Assembly: GCA_965206975.1 (NCBI GenBank)
Contig: OZ242253.1
Location: 1-64,000 of the forward strand
DNA: 64,000 nucleotides
Reading direction: 5' to 3'
DNA from: JAAXGI01 sp965206975
GTDB taxonomy: Bacteria > Gemmatimonadota > Gemmatimonadetes > Longimicrobiales > Gaopeijiaceae
The notes under the pieces are model-generated. The model saw only the letters and a list, made by a program, of their open reading frames with translations, searched no databases and had not been told where the DNA came from. Shown here piece after piece: positions 39,619 to 47,789 of this stretch. The translations under genes and the position numbers were made by a program. How positions within the stretch are numbered: position 1 is the stretch's first letter; each line of letters starts with the position of its first letter.

Positions 39619-40524
39619 TCACGCACGGGGATGGCACTCCCGGTAGACTCGACTCAGTCGCTCCATCGAGGTGTGGGCGTAGATCTGGGTCGTCGAGAGG
39701 GAGCTGTGCCCGAGTAGCTCCTTGACCGCCATCAGGTCCGCTCCGGAATCGAGGAGGTGGGTGGCGAAGGAGTGGCGGAGGGAGTGGACGGAGAGTCCCG
39801 CCTCCCCCCCCGTCACCTCGATGAGCCCCCGCACGGAGCGCTGCACCGTGCGCCGGGAGAGGCGCGCCCCGGCGCGGTTCACGAGGACGGGGCCGGCGTC
39901 CCGGCAAGGGGCCGCCGCCGCGCGCCTCGGGGCGTAGCGGGCAAGCGCGCGGAGCGCCGCCTGCGTCAGAGGCACGACGCGCTCCTTTCGCCCCTTCCCC
40001 CGCACGAGCACCAGCCCGCGGCCCGTGTCCATTTCCTCCCAATCCAACTGCTGAAGCTCGGAGAGCCTGAGCCCGCTCCCATACAGGAGCTCGAGGACGA
40101 CGAGCGTCCGCGTCCCCTCCAGCGTGTTCTGCTCCGCCCCCGCCTCCGCCCGCTCGAAGAGGAGGTCGACTTCACGGCGCCCGAGGTAGCCGGGGAGCCG
40201 GCACTCCCCCTTCGGCGAACGGAGGCCGCGCGCCGGATTCCGGGGGATCCGCTCCTCCCGGTGCAGGAAGCGGAGGAAGCTCCGGACCGCCGATAGCTTC
40301 CTAGCCACCGACTTCCTCGCGAGCGAGCGCCCCGTCAACCACCCGAGGAAGCTCCGGAGGGTCAGCCGGTCCACCTGGGACCACCCCCACTCGGGCGTGC
40401 CCGTGTACTCGGTTAGGAAGCGCTCGAACTCGGAGAGATCGCGGCGGTACGCATCCACTGTATGGACCGCAAGCTGCCGCTCTCGCCCGAGGTGGCGGAG
40501 GAAATCCTCCGTAACCTCTCTCAC
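39619..40524 (-). CDS. xerC: XerC/XerD-type tyrosine recombinase
   Basis: A 301-residue site-specific recombinase for chromosome-dimer resolution at dif. An N-terminal SAM-like core-binding domain (FLRHLGRERQLAVHTVDAYRRDL) precedes the catalytic domain with Arg in LYGSGLRLSELQ, H-x-x-R in LSVHSLRHSFATHLLD, His in LLGHSSLSTTQ and the nucleophile Tyr in QIYAHTS. The context topA-trmFO-xerC-hslV-hslU is the conserved codV-type neighbourhood, so a housekeeping Xer rather than an integrase. GTG 40524 overlaps the trmFO stop. Confidence 0.93.
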   Translation of the reverse strand: MREVTEDFLRHLGRERQLAVHTVDAYRRDLSEFERFLTEYTGTPEWGWSQVDRLTLRSFLGWLTGRSLARKSVARKLSAVRSFLRFLHREERIPRNPARGLRSPKGECRLPGYLGRREVDLLFERAEAGAEQNTLEGTRTLVVLELLYGSGLRLSELQQLDWEEMDTGRGLVLVRGKGRKERVVPLTQAALRALARYAPRRAAAAPCRDAGPVLVNRAGARLSRRTVQRSVRGLIEVTGGEAGLSVHSLRHSFATHLLDSGADLMAVKELLGHSSLSTTQIYAHTSMERLSRVYRECHPRA

Positions 40525-41936
40525 GCGAGGTTCGCCTCCACGCCGAGAGCGGGCGCCGGGCTTCCCCTATGCCAGGGCTCGAGCGGATCGGCGCCGGACG
40601 GGCCCGATGCCTCTCCGAGCCCCGCCTCGCCCATCCACCGACGGAAGTCGTGGATCGCGCGGCGTGCGAGCCGCTCCCGCTTCGCCCTCTTATCCCGGAT
40701 CCGCTCGGCAAGCGGGTCCACGAGACCCCAGTTTGAGTTCATCGGCTGGAAGTGCTTGGGATCGCTTTCGGCCAGGTAGCGGCAGAGTCCGCCAAGCATC
40801 GTCGCCCCAGGCGGGATCGCCGGCTCGAGACCCTTGAGCACTCGGTCCAGGTTGATCGCCGCGAGGATGCCCGAGGCTGCCGATTCTGTATACCCCTCCA
40901 CCCCCGTGAGTTGTCCCGCGAAGAGGAGATCGGGCCGGGTCTCAAGAGCACCCGACCGCGTCAGCCGCGCGGGAAAATTCAGGTAGGAGTTCCGGTGGAG
41001 CGATCCGAAGCGGAGGAATTCGGCCTCTGCGAGGCCGGGGATCGTCCGAAAGACGCGTCGCTGCTCCCCGATGCGAAGGTGCGTCTGGAACCCTACGAGA
41101 TTCCACATCTGTCCCGCTCGGTCCTCCCTACGTAGCTGCACAACGGCGTGAGGCCGGGTCCCGCTACGCGGGTCCTCGAGGCCGAGGGGCCGCATCGGGC
41201 CGAAGCGGAGCGTCTCCGGCCCGCGGGAGGCGAGCACCTCGACGGGGAGACACCCCTCGAAGTAGGGGACACGGTCCCACTCGTGGCCCCCGTCGTAGAC
41301 ATCCGCCTCCACGAGCCGCTCGACGAAGCACTCGTACTCGACTCGCGAGAGGGGGCAGTTCAGGTAGTCGGGATCCTGCGCCCAGCGCCCCTGGGAGAAA
41401 ATGAAATCCCGGTTGAGGGAATCCGCTTCGACGATCGGCGCGATGGCGTCGAAGAAGGCGAGGCCGTCATCCCCGAGCTCTGCTCGGATCGCGCCCGAGA
41501 GCGCATCCGAGGTAAGCGGCCCGGTCGCGATGACGGCGGGGCCCTCCGGGACGCGCGTGACCTCGGCCTCCTCGACCTCGATCCCGGAGTGTTCGCGTAT
41601 CCTCCGCGTCATCTCCTCCGAGAAGAGCCTCCGGTCTACGGCGAGCGCGGCGCCGGCCGGGACGCGCGATCGCTCGGCGCTCGCAAGCAGGAGGGAGCCG
41701 AGCGCAGCCATCTCGCGCTTGAGCTCCCCGTGGGCGTTCGTCGGATCCTCGCTCTTGCAGGAATTCGTGCAAACGAGCTCGGCGAGGCCGCCCGACTGAT
41801 GTGCGGGCGTCATCTTTCCCGGGCGCATCTCAAGGAGGCGGACTCGCCGCCCGAGCTCGGCGAGCTTGAATGCGGCCTCGCACCCGGCGAGTCCCCCTCC
41901 GACGACCGTCACCGGCTCGACCCGTCCGTCAAGCAT
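40521..41936 (-). CDS. trmFO: Folate-dependent tRNA (uracil-54-C5) methyltransferase
   Basis: A 471-residue flavoprotein that makes ribothymidine-54 in tRNA using methylene-THF. The FAD dinucleotide-binding motif VTVVGGGLAGCEAAFKLAE, RLLEMRPGKMTPAHQ, LVCTNSCKSEDPTNAHGEL, FIFSQGRWAQDPDYLNCPL, GQMWNLVGFQTHL and AGQLTGVEGYTESAASGI are characteristic. ATG 41936 overlaps the end of topA by eight bases; longer frames are topA shadow. Confidence 0.96.
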   Translation of the reverse strand: MLDGRVEPVTVVGGGLAGCEAAFKLAELGRRVRLLEMRPGKMTPAHQSGGLAELVCTNSCKSEDPTNAHGELKREMAALGSLLLASAERSRVPAGAALAVDRRLFSEEMTRRIREHSGIEVEEAEVTRVPEGPAVIATGPLTSDALSGAIRAELGDDGLAFFDAIAPIVEADSLNRDFIFSQGRWAQDPDYLNCPLSRVEYECFVERLVEADVYDGGHEWDRVPYFEGCLPVEVLASRGPETLRFGPMRPLGLEDPRSGTRPHAVVQLRREDRAGQMWNLVGFQTHLRIGEQRRVFRTIPGLAEAEFLRFGSLHRNSYLNFPARLTRSGALETRPDLLFAGQLTGVEGYTESAASGILAAINLDRVLKGLEPAIPPGATMLGGLCRYLAESDPKHFQPMNSNWGLVDPLAERIRDKRAKRERLARRAIHDFRRWMGEAGLGEASGPSGADPLEPWHRGSPAPALGVEANLA

Positions 41937-44433
41937 TCCTGCTGACCCTGGCCCCCGTGCGCCGCCGCCGGGCTCCCCGCTTCGGCCGCTTCCCCCTCGT
42001 CCGAAGGAGCTCCAGTGCCCCGTCGAGGGTGAGCGCCTCCGGATCTGCACCCTTCGGAAGACTCGCATTCACGCTCCCGTCCGTCACGTACGGGCCATAG
42101 CGGCCGTCGAGCACCCGCACAGGCTCTCCGGACTCGGGGTGACTCCCGAGCTGCTTGAGAACGGCCGGGCCGGTCTCCTGCGCCAGGAGTTCGAGCGCCT
42201 CCTCGAGCGTGATCGTGAAGAGCCGGTCCGGATCGTCCAGATTCCGGTACTTCCGGTCCCTCTCCACGTACGGGCCGTAGCGGCCGAGCCCGGCCGTGAC
42301 GGGCTTCCTCGTCGCGGGATCCATCCCGAGCGCGCGGGGGAGGGAGAGGAGCCTCAGCGCGTACTCGAGATCCACCGATTCACGCTCCCGCCCCTTCGGG
42401 AGGCTCGCCCTCGGCGGTCGCTTCCGGCCCTCCTCGGGTGTCTCCCCCAACTGTACGTACGGCCCGTAGGGCCCGTCCTTCAGGTACACGGCCGCCCCCG
42501 TCTTCGGGTCCGAGCCGAGGACATGGTCCTCCACCCTCTCTCCGCTCTCCTCGAGGGGGCGTGTGTTCCTGCATTCCGGGTAGGCGGCGCACCCGAGAAA
42601 GCGCCCGAAACGGTTCCACTTGACCTGCATCGGGCTCCCGCACTTCTCGCACGTCTCCCCCTCGGCCTCGAGGATCTCCGGTACGATCTCCTGCGCTCGC
42701 TCCAGGTGCTCCTGAAGGCGCGGGTAGAACTCCCGGAGCACCTCCTGCCACTTCACCTCACCGAGCTCGATCCGGTCGAGATCACTCTCGAGACGAGATG
42801 TGAAGTCGGCGTCGAAGATGCCGGGGAAGGCCCGGACGAGGAGTTTGGCCACCGTGTCCCCCAGCGGGGTGGGAACGAACCTGCGCTCCTCCATCTCGAC
42901 GTACCCACGGTCCCGGATCTTCGACAGGATCTGGGCATACGTCGAGGGCCGGCCGATCCCCCGCTTCTCGAGCTCCCGGACGAGGCTCGCCTCGGAGAAC
43001 CTCGGAGGCGGCTGGGTGAAGTGCTGTCCGGGCTCAAGCCTGTCGAGCTCCGCCGTGTCGCCTGCGGCGAGATCCGGGAGGGGCTCGAGGTCGGCGAGCG
43101 TCGTCTTGTCGCCCGCCTCCGTCGCCTCGCGGTAGAGGCGGGCGAAGCCGTCGAACTTGACGACCGAGCCGGTGGCCCGGAAGCGGTACACCTCTCCGCT
43201 CGGCCCCGTGAGGTCGAAGTCGGCCGCGGTCGTATCATAGACCGTGGGCTCCATCTGGCTCGCGACGAAGCGGAGCCAGATGAGCTCATAGAGCGCCGCT
43301 TCCCCCTCCGCGAGATAGCGCCTCGCCTCGTCGGGCCGGAGGGACGGATCGGTGGGACGAATCGCCTCGTGCGCCTCTTGGGCGCCCTTCTGCTGCTTCC
43401 CCTGCCAGAGCTTCGGGCGCTGCGGAAGGTACCGCTCCCCGAACTCCGAACGGACCCACGCCCTCGCGCCTTCGACGGCCTCAAGTGACACGCGCGTCGA
43501 GTCCGTCCTCATGTACGTGATGAGTCCGACGGCACCCCGGCCCCCGATCTCCACACCCTCGTAGAGCCGCTGCGCCGAGGCCATCGTCCGCCTCGCGGAG
43601 AATCGAAGCCGCTTCGCCGCTTCCTGCTGGAGCGTCGACGTCGTGAAGGGGGAGGGCGGGTTCTTCCGCCTCTCCACGCGCTTGACCTCGCTCGCGCGGA
43701 AGGGGAGCCCTTCCACGTCGTTAAGGACCGCTGTGGCCTCCGACTCCTTTCCGAGCCGGAACTTCTTCCCCGCGATCGCGCGGAGCTTCGCCTCGAAGCG
43801 CTGACCCTCCTTCTCCAGGTGGGCCGTGATCGACCAGTACTCCTCGGCCTGGAACCCGAGGCGCTCATCCTCCCGCTCGCAGACGAGCCGGAGGGCCACC
43901 GTCTGCACGCGGCCAGCCGAGAGCCCGGGGCGGATCGGCTTCCAGAGGAATGGGGAAACCTGGTATCCGACGAGGCGATCTAGGATCCTTCGCGCCTGCT
44001 GGGCCTCGACCTTCTTCATGTCGAGCGAGCCCGGCGCGTCGAGTGCCCGGGAGATCGCCGAGCGGGTGATCTCGCGAAACTCGACGCGCTGGAAGTAGTC
44101 CGGGTCGTCCCCGAGCCCGAGGTATGCCGCCACGTGGTAGGCGATCGCCTCCCCCTCCCGGTCGGGGTCGGTCGCGAGGATCACCGCACCGGCCCCCCTC
44201 GCTTTCCGCTTGATATCGGCCAGGACCTTCCCCTTTCCCCGGATCGTGACGTAGCGGGGCTCGAAACCCTTCTCCACGTCTACGCCGAGCTCCTTCTTCG
44301 GGAGATCCCGGACGTGCCCTACCGAGGCGGCCACCTCGAACCCCCTGCCCAGGTAGCGGCCGATCGTCCGCGCCTTGGCCGGCGACTCGACGACGACGAG
44401 GCGACGCTCGCTGTTCCCATTCCCTTTCGACAT
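41929..44433 (-). CDS. topA: DNA topoisomerase I (type IA)
   Basis: An 834-residue topoisomerase relaxing negative supercoils. TOPRIM domain: LVVVESPAKARTIGRYLG and ILATDPDREGEAIAYHVA. The catalytic Tyr lies in GLITYMRTDSTRVS. After the core comes one C4 zinc finger (CEKCGSPMQVKW to CAAYPECRNTRP) and then C-terminal topoisomerase repeats (GRYGPYVERDRKYR; GRYGPYVTDGSVN) with a basic tail. It lies 37 bases after aroK. Confidence 0.97.
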   Translation of the reverse strand: MSKGNGNSERRLVVVESPAKARTIGRYLGRGFEVAASVGHVRDLPKKELGVDVEKGFEPRYVTIRGKGKVLADIKRKARGAGAVILATDPDREGEAIAYHVAAYLGLGDDPDYFQRVEFREITRSAISRALDAPGSLDMKKVEAQQARRILDRLVGYQVSPFLWKPIRPGLSAGRVQTVALRLVCEREDERLGFQAEEYWSITAHLEKEGQRFEAKLRAIAGKKFRLGKESEATAVLNDVEGLPFRASEVKRVERRKNPPSPFTTSTLQQEAAKRLRFSARRTMASAQRLYEGVEIGGRGAVGLITYMRTDSTRVSLEAVEGARAWVRSEFGERYLPQRPKLWQGKQQKGAQEAHEAIRPTDPSLRPDEARRYLAEGEAALYELIWLRFVASQMEPTVYDTTAADFDLTGPSGEVYRFRATGSVVKFDGFARLYREATEAGDKTTLADLEPLPDLAAGDTAELDRLEPGQHFTQPPPRFSEASLVRELEKRGIGRPSTYAQILSKIRDRGYVEMEERRFVPTPLGDTVAKLLVRAFPGIFDADFTSRLESDLDRIELGEVKWQEVLREFYPRLQEHLERAQEIVPEILEAEGETCEKCGSPMQVKWNRFGRFLGCAAYPECRNTRPLEESGERVEDHVLGSDPKTGAAVYLKDGPYGPYVQLGETPEEGRKRPPRASLPKGRERESVDLEYALRLLSLPRALGMDPATRKPVTAGLGRYGPYVERDRKYRNLDDPDRLFTITLEEALELLAQETGPAVLKQLGSHPESGEPVRVLDGRYGPYVTDGSVNASLPKGADPEALTLDGALELLRTRGKRPKRGARRRRTGARVSRNA

Positions 44434-44470
44434 AAACTTCTGGATCCAGTTGTGATGGTGGCCAGGGGGC

Positions 44471-45016
44471 TCAGACCCTGAGCGGCCGCCCAGGGTCCCG
44501 TTCGAGGCGCTCGGTCACCCGCTCGACGGTCTCGAGCGGCGAGTGGAGATCCGTCGCCACCCACCAGTCTGCGCACCGGTAGTACGGCTCGCGCTCGGCG
44601 ATAAGCACCCGGGTCCGGGAAGGCGGATCCTCGACCTCGAGGAGCGGGCGGCCTCCCCCCCCGCCCCGGACTCGCTCGAGGGCTTTCTCCGGCGAGACGC
44701 GGAGCCAGATGCTGAGGGTGTCCCCCGGGACCCCTTCAAGCCGGCCTGGCCGACACGGCCAGCCCCCGCCGGGAGCGAGGACGACGACGTCTTCGAGGAG
44801 GAGCCGCCGCACGATCCGGTGCTCGATCCGACGAAACCCATCCTCCCCATCCTCCCGGAAAATCCGCGGGATCTCCCGCCCTTCCTCCTCCTCGATGAGC
44901 CGGTCCACATCCACGAACGACCATCCGATCCGCCTCGCGAGCAGGCGTCCCACGGTGCTCTTCCCGCTTCCCATGAAGCCTACGAGGAGGATCCGGCGAT
45001 AGGGGAACTGACCCAC
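44471..45016 (-). CDS. aroK: Shikimate kinase
   Basis: A 181-residue P-loop kinase of the chorismate pathway. Walker A LVGFMGSGKSTVGRLLA, shikimate-site Asp and Arg in FVDVDRLIEEEEGREI and FRRIEHRIV, LAPGGGWPC (GGG motif) and a lid RPLLEVEDPPSRTRVLIAEREPYY. The GTG start (45016) follows aroC by 32 bases, so two chorismate-pathway steps are cotranscribed. Confidence 0.93.
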   Translation of the reverse strand: MGQFPYRRILLVGFMGSGKSTVGRLLARRIGWSFVDVDRLIEEEEGREIPRIFREDGEDGFRRIEHRIVRRLLLEDVVVLAPGGGWPCRPGRLEGVPGDTLSIWLRVSPEKALERVRGGGGGRPLLEVEDPPSRTRVLIAEREPYYRCADWWVATDLHSPLETVERVTERLERDPGRPLRV

Positions 45017-45048
45017 CGGCCGAGTCGGCCCGGCTCCCGGCGCACCCG

Positions 45049-46260
45049 TCAGCGTTCACCCCAGCGACGTGCCGAGAGGTACGCGACGTAGCCATCGAAG
45101 TTCCGGCGAAGCTCCAGCATGGAGTCTCCCCCGAACTTCTCGAGGAAGGCGTCCGCCACCGTCAGGGCAACCATCGCCTCCCCGACGATCGCCGCGGCGG
45201 GCACGGCGCAGACGTCGCTCCTCTCCGTCGCGGCGACTTGCGCACTCCCGTCCCGCAGGTCCACCGAGGGAAGCCGGTTCTTCATCAGCGTGGAGATCGG
45301 CTTCATCGCACCCCGCACGACGAGGGGCTCCCCCGTGGTCACCCCACCCTCGAGACCCCCGGCCCCGTTCGAGGAGCGGATGAACCCACCCGAGCGCGCC
45401 TCAGCTTCGTCGCGGACGATCGGGTCGTGCACTCTGGAGCCCCTCCGCCGCGCGCCCTCGAAGCCGAGCCCGACCTCGACCCCCTTGATCGCCTGGATCG
45501 ACATCACGGCGTGCGCAAGCCTCCCATCGAGCTTGCGGTCCCACGAGACGTGGCTTCCAAGACCGACGGGCACGCCGGTGACAACGACCTCGAAGACCCC
45601 GCCGAGCGTATCGCCCTCCGCCTTCGCCCGGTCGATCGCCTCCATCATCCGCCTTCCTGCCTCGTCATCCAGCGTGCGCACCGGGGAGGCATCCGCGGCG
45701 CGGTTGAGCTCGTCGGGGAGCGCCTCCGGAAGCGGCGCCTCCACGTCCCCGATTGAGTGGACGTAGCTCCCGACATGTATCCCGAATTCGGAGAGGAGAC
45801 GCTTAGCGACGGCGGCGCATGCCACCCGCGCCGCAGTCTCCCTGGCGCTCGCACGTTCTAGGATGTCCCTGGTGTCCCGCCGGCCGTACTTGAGGACACC
45901 CACGAGGTCCGCGTGGCCGGGCCGGGGAAGGTACATCGCCCGGAGCGCTTTCGGGTTCTCCCCCGGTGCGGGCGCCTTCGGGTTCATCGCAACCGTCCAG
46001 TTCTCCCAGTCCCGGTTCCAGATGAGCATCGAGATCGGGGAGCCCAGCGTCTCGCCGAGGCGAACCCCGGAGAGGATCTCGGCACGGTCTGACTCGATCT
46101 CCATCCGCCTGCCGCGCCCGTACCCCCCTTGGCGCCGAGCCAGCTCCGGGTCGACATCGCGCTGCATGTCGAGGGAGAGACCGGCGGGGATTCCCTCAAG
46201 GAGCGCGGTCAGGCCACGGCCGTGCGACTCCCCCGCCGTTCGAAACGAAATGGGCGCCAT
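45049..46260 (-). CDS. aroC: Chorismate synthase
   Basis: A 403-residue FMN-dependent enzyme converting EPSP to chorismate. It starts MAPISFRTAGESHGRGLTAL and shows RRQGGYGRGRRM, LGSPISMLIWNRD, YLPRPGHADLVGVLKY, RASARETAARVACAAVAK and FIRSSNGAGGLEGGVTTGEP. ATG 46260 has AAGGAG six bases upstream; the in-frame GTG at 46275 lacks one. First gene of the 11-gene minus-strand run. Confidence 0.95.
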   Translation of the reverse strand: MAPISFRTAGESHGRGLTALLEGIPAGLSLDMQRDVDPELARRQGGYGRGRRMEIESDRAEILSGVRLGETLGSPISMLIWNRDWENWTVAMNPKAPAPGENPKALRAMYLPRPGHADLVGVLKYGRRDTRDILERASARETAARVACAAVAKRLLSEFGIHVGSYVHSIGDVEAPLPEALPDELNRAADASPVRTLDDEAGRRMMEAIDRAKAEGDTLGGVFEVVVTGVPVGLGSHVSWDRKLDGRLAHAVMSIQAIKGVEVGLGFEGARRRGSRVHDPIVRDEAEARSGGFIRSSNGAGGLEGGVTTGEPLVVRGAMKPISTLMKNRLPSVDLRDGSAQVAATERSDVCAVPAAAIVGEAMVALTVADAFLEKFGGDSMLELRRNFDGYVAYLSARRWGER

Positions 46261-46289
46261 CGGCCGCTCCTTCACGTGTAACGAGAACC

Positions 46290-46305
46290 CCCGGCTTCAG
46301 CCGGG
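46290..46305. repeat. Hairpin resembling an IS200/IS605-TnpB end
   Basis: CCCGGC-TTCA-GCCGGG, flanked by GAACC on the left. Read on the minus strand it becomes GCTGAAGCCGGGGGTTCTCG, similar to the right ends of many TnpB-only elements. No tnpA or tnpB frame was recognised next to it. It may equally be a terminator-like dyad upstream of aroC. Confidence 0.3.
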
Positions 46306-47407
46306 TGTCAGCCAGGGGTTGCTTCCGTACGTACACCGCCCGGGCCTCAGCACGGTAAAAAGGTGGAAGCCCGCCGGGACCCTGTCTAGACCCGTCACGC
46401 TGCCACGAGGCCCATTCCAACCCATAAGCTACATCGAGAGGGGATGCAGGATGCGGCGGGCCACTCAGGCGGGGGATCTGCGGCTCCGCGGTCGGGATGA
46501 AGGGCATCCACTTCCGTCTCGCTCATATCGACCTCCCAAGCCAGCTTCAGGGCATCCGCAGCCTCGTGGGGCCTTCCGGTTCCGGGAGCCCGGCAGGCGT
46601 CGAGACAGGCGGGAACACCCCCACTTTCGGACGTCGTGACCAGCATGCCTCAGGTTGGCATGTGGACGCCAATGGCGCCCTCCCCAAGCGCGGCCCACAG
46701 CGATCTCTTACCCGACACCGGATGAGGCGCCGACTGCGCAGCGCCAGCGATATCCGGATATCTAAGGAATTGGGAAGGCATCAAACCACGTGTCGTCCGG
46801 ATAGCAAATCGGGTCCCGATTCCAGCCGTCCGGATCGAGGTCGGATGCCCAACTCGCTTCAACACTCCCGCCCAGGCTCCATCAGGAACTCGACCAGCCC
46901 CCGGCGGTTTCCTGAGCCCGTACAGGGGTCTGGGCACCGAGGATGATGGTGCACGCGATGATGGGTGTCACCATCCGAAAACACATGGAGGCACGGCGGA
47001 GAAGTGGTAGCCTGGATGGTGCTCGAAGCTGCGTCGGCGTTCGGATCGTGCATGTTTGTCAGTCAATCGTGAAGCGGGTTGGTGGAGTAGGCTCCGGTGT
47101 GTCTTTCCCGGAGCCGCGTTCCCCGCTCTACCCATGGACGCTTGAAGACATGGTCGCTCGGCTGCGACCCTGATGCTCAGGGTGCACGATGATGTCAGGC
47201 ACCTATCACGGGCGCGAGTGTTACTCCGGCTACTCGCCGACGATGACGACGGCTAGGTCGCGGCCTCCCATCCGCAGACGCTCAGCACCGGTCTCGTAGA
47301 ATGAAATGTCCGCGTCTTCACCGTGTCCGAAGCGGATCTGTGCCCGAGCGGTGGCGCACGAGAAGTGTGATCGGCCCGGCCGGCCCACGCGCGAGGGACG
47401 GCATGCT

Positions 47408-47434
47408 TTGCACACATAGCAGCACACGCATAAT
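47408..47434 (+). promoter_or_regulatory. Candidate promoter of the padR gene
   Basis: TTGCAC (47408-47413), a 15-base spacer and CATAAT (47429-47434). Transcription would start near 47441, four bases before ATG 47445, which has no ribosome site. This suggests a leaderless mRNA. Confidence 0.35.
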
Positions 47435-47444
47435 ACCGGGATAT

Positions 47445-47789
47445 ATGAACGTCGGTAAGGATCTCGTCGCCGCTTCGTCTACGCCGCTGGTGCTGGCCAT
47501 CCTCGTCGAGGGAGACAGCTACGGCTACGCGATTCTCAAGCGCGTGAGGGAGCTCTCGGGTGGACGGCTCGAGTGGAGCGACGGGATGCGATACCCGGTA
47601 CTCCACCGGCTCGAGCGGCTCGGTCAACTGACGTCCCGCTGGGAGCGCTCCGAAAGCGGGCGCCGACGCAAGTACTACCGGATTACACCCGAGGGCCGTC
47701 GGCAGCTCGAAGTGGAGCGACGTCAGTGGCAGGTGGTCGAGAGCACGCTCCGCGGCATCTGGCCTCAAGTGTCTCTGGCCTCCCGATGA
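47445..47789 (+). CDS. PadR-family transcriptional regulator
   Basis: A 114-residue winged-helix repressor. The family core is STPLVLAILVEGDSYGYAIL, LEWSDGMRYPVLHRLERLGQL, RRRKYYRITPEGRRQL, followed by a short dimerisation helix. ATG 47445 gives the common N-terminus MNVGKDLVAASSTPLV. It overlaps the following membrane-protein gene by four bases (ATGA), and such PadR/permease-prefix pairs are usually autoregulated units controlling a membrane function. Confidence 0.93.
   Translation: MNVGKDLVAASSTPLVLAILVEGDSYGYAILKRVRELSGGRLEWSDGMRYPVLHRLERLGQLTSRWERSESGRRRKYYRITPEGRRQLEVERRQWQVVESTLRGIWPQVSLASR

Larger units (their letters stand above)
46261..47444. other. Gene-poor 1.2-kb region
   Basis: No convincing gene between aroC (-) and padR (+). 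Short frames on both strands (for example 46943-47173 plus, 46395-46646 minus) lack ribosome sites and family signatures. Recognisable elements are a hairpin at 46290-46305, a CATGCC/GGCATG dyad at 46644-46662, the perfect palindrome GATATCCGGATATC at 46749-46762 and a candidate promoter for padR. Base composition is visibly less GC-biased than in flanking genes. A remnant of a mobile element or decayed genes is possible. Confidence 0.5.

Noticed and set aside
39619..40524. Phage or island integrase
   Set aside because: The recombinase sits in the conserved topA-trmFO-xerC-hslVU block with normal composition, so it is the housekeeping Xer protein.
41866..43488. 540-codon plus-strand frame
   Set aside because: It is antisense to topA, whose motifs are complete; Leu/Arg/Pro/Glu-rich composition is typical of GC-rich shadow frames.
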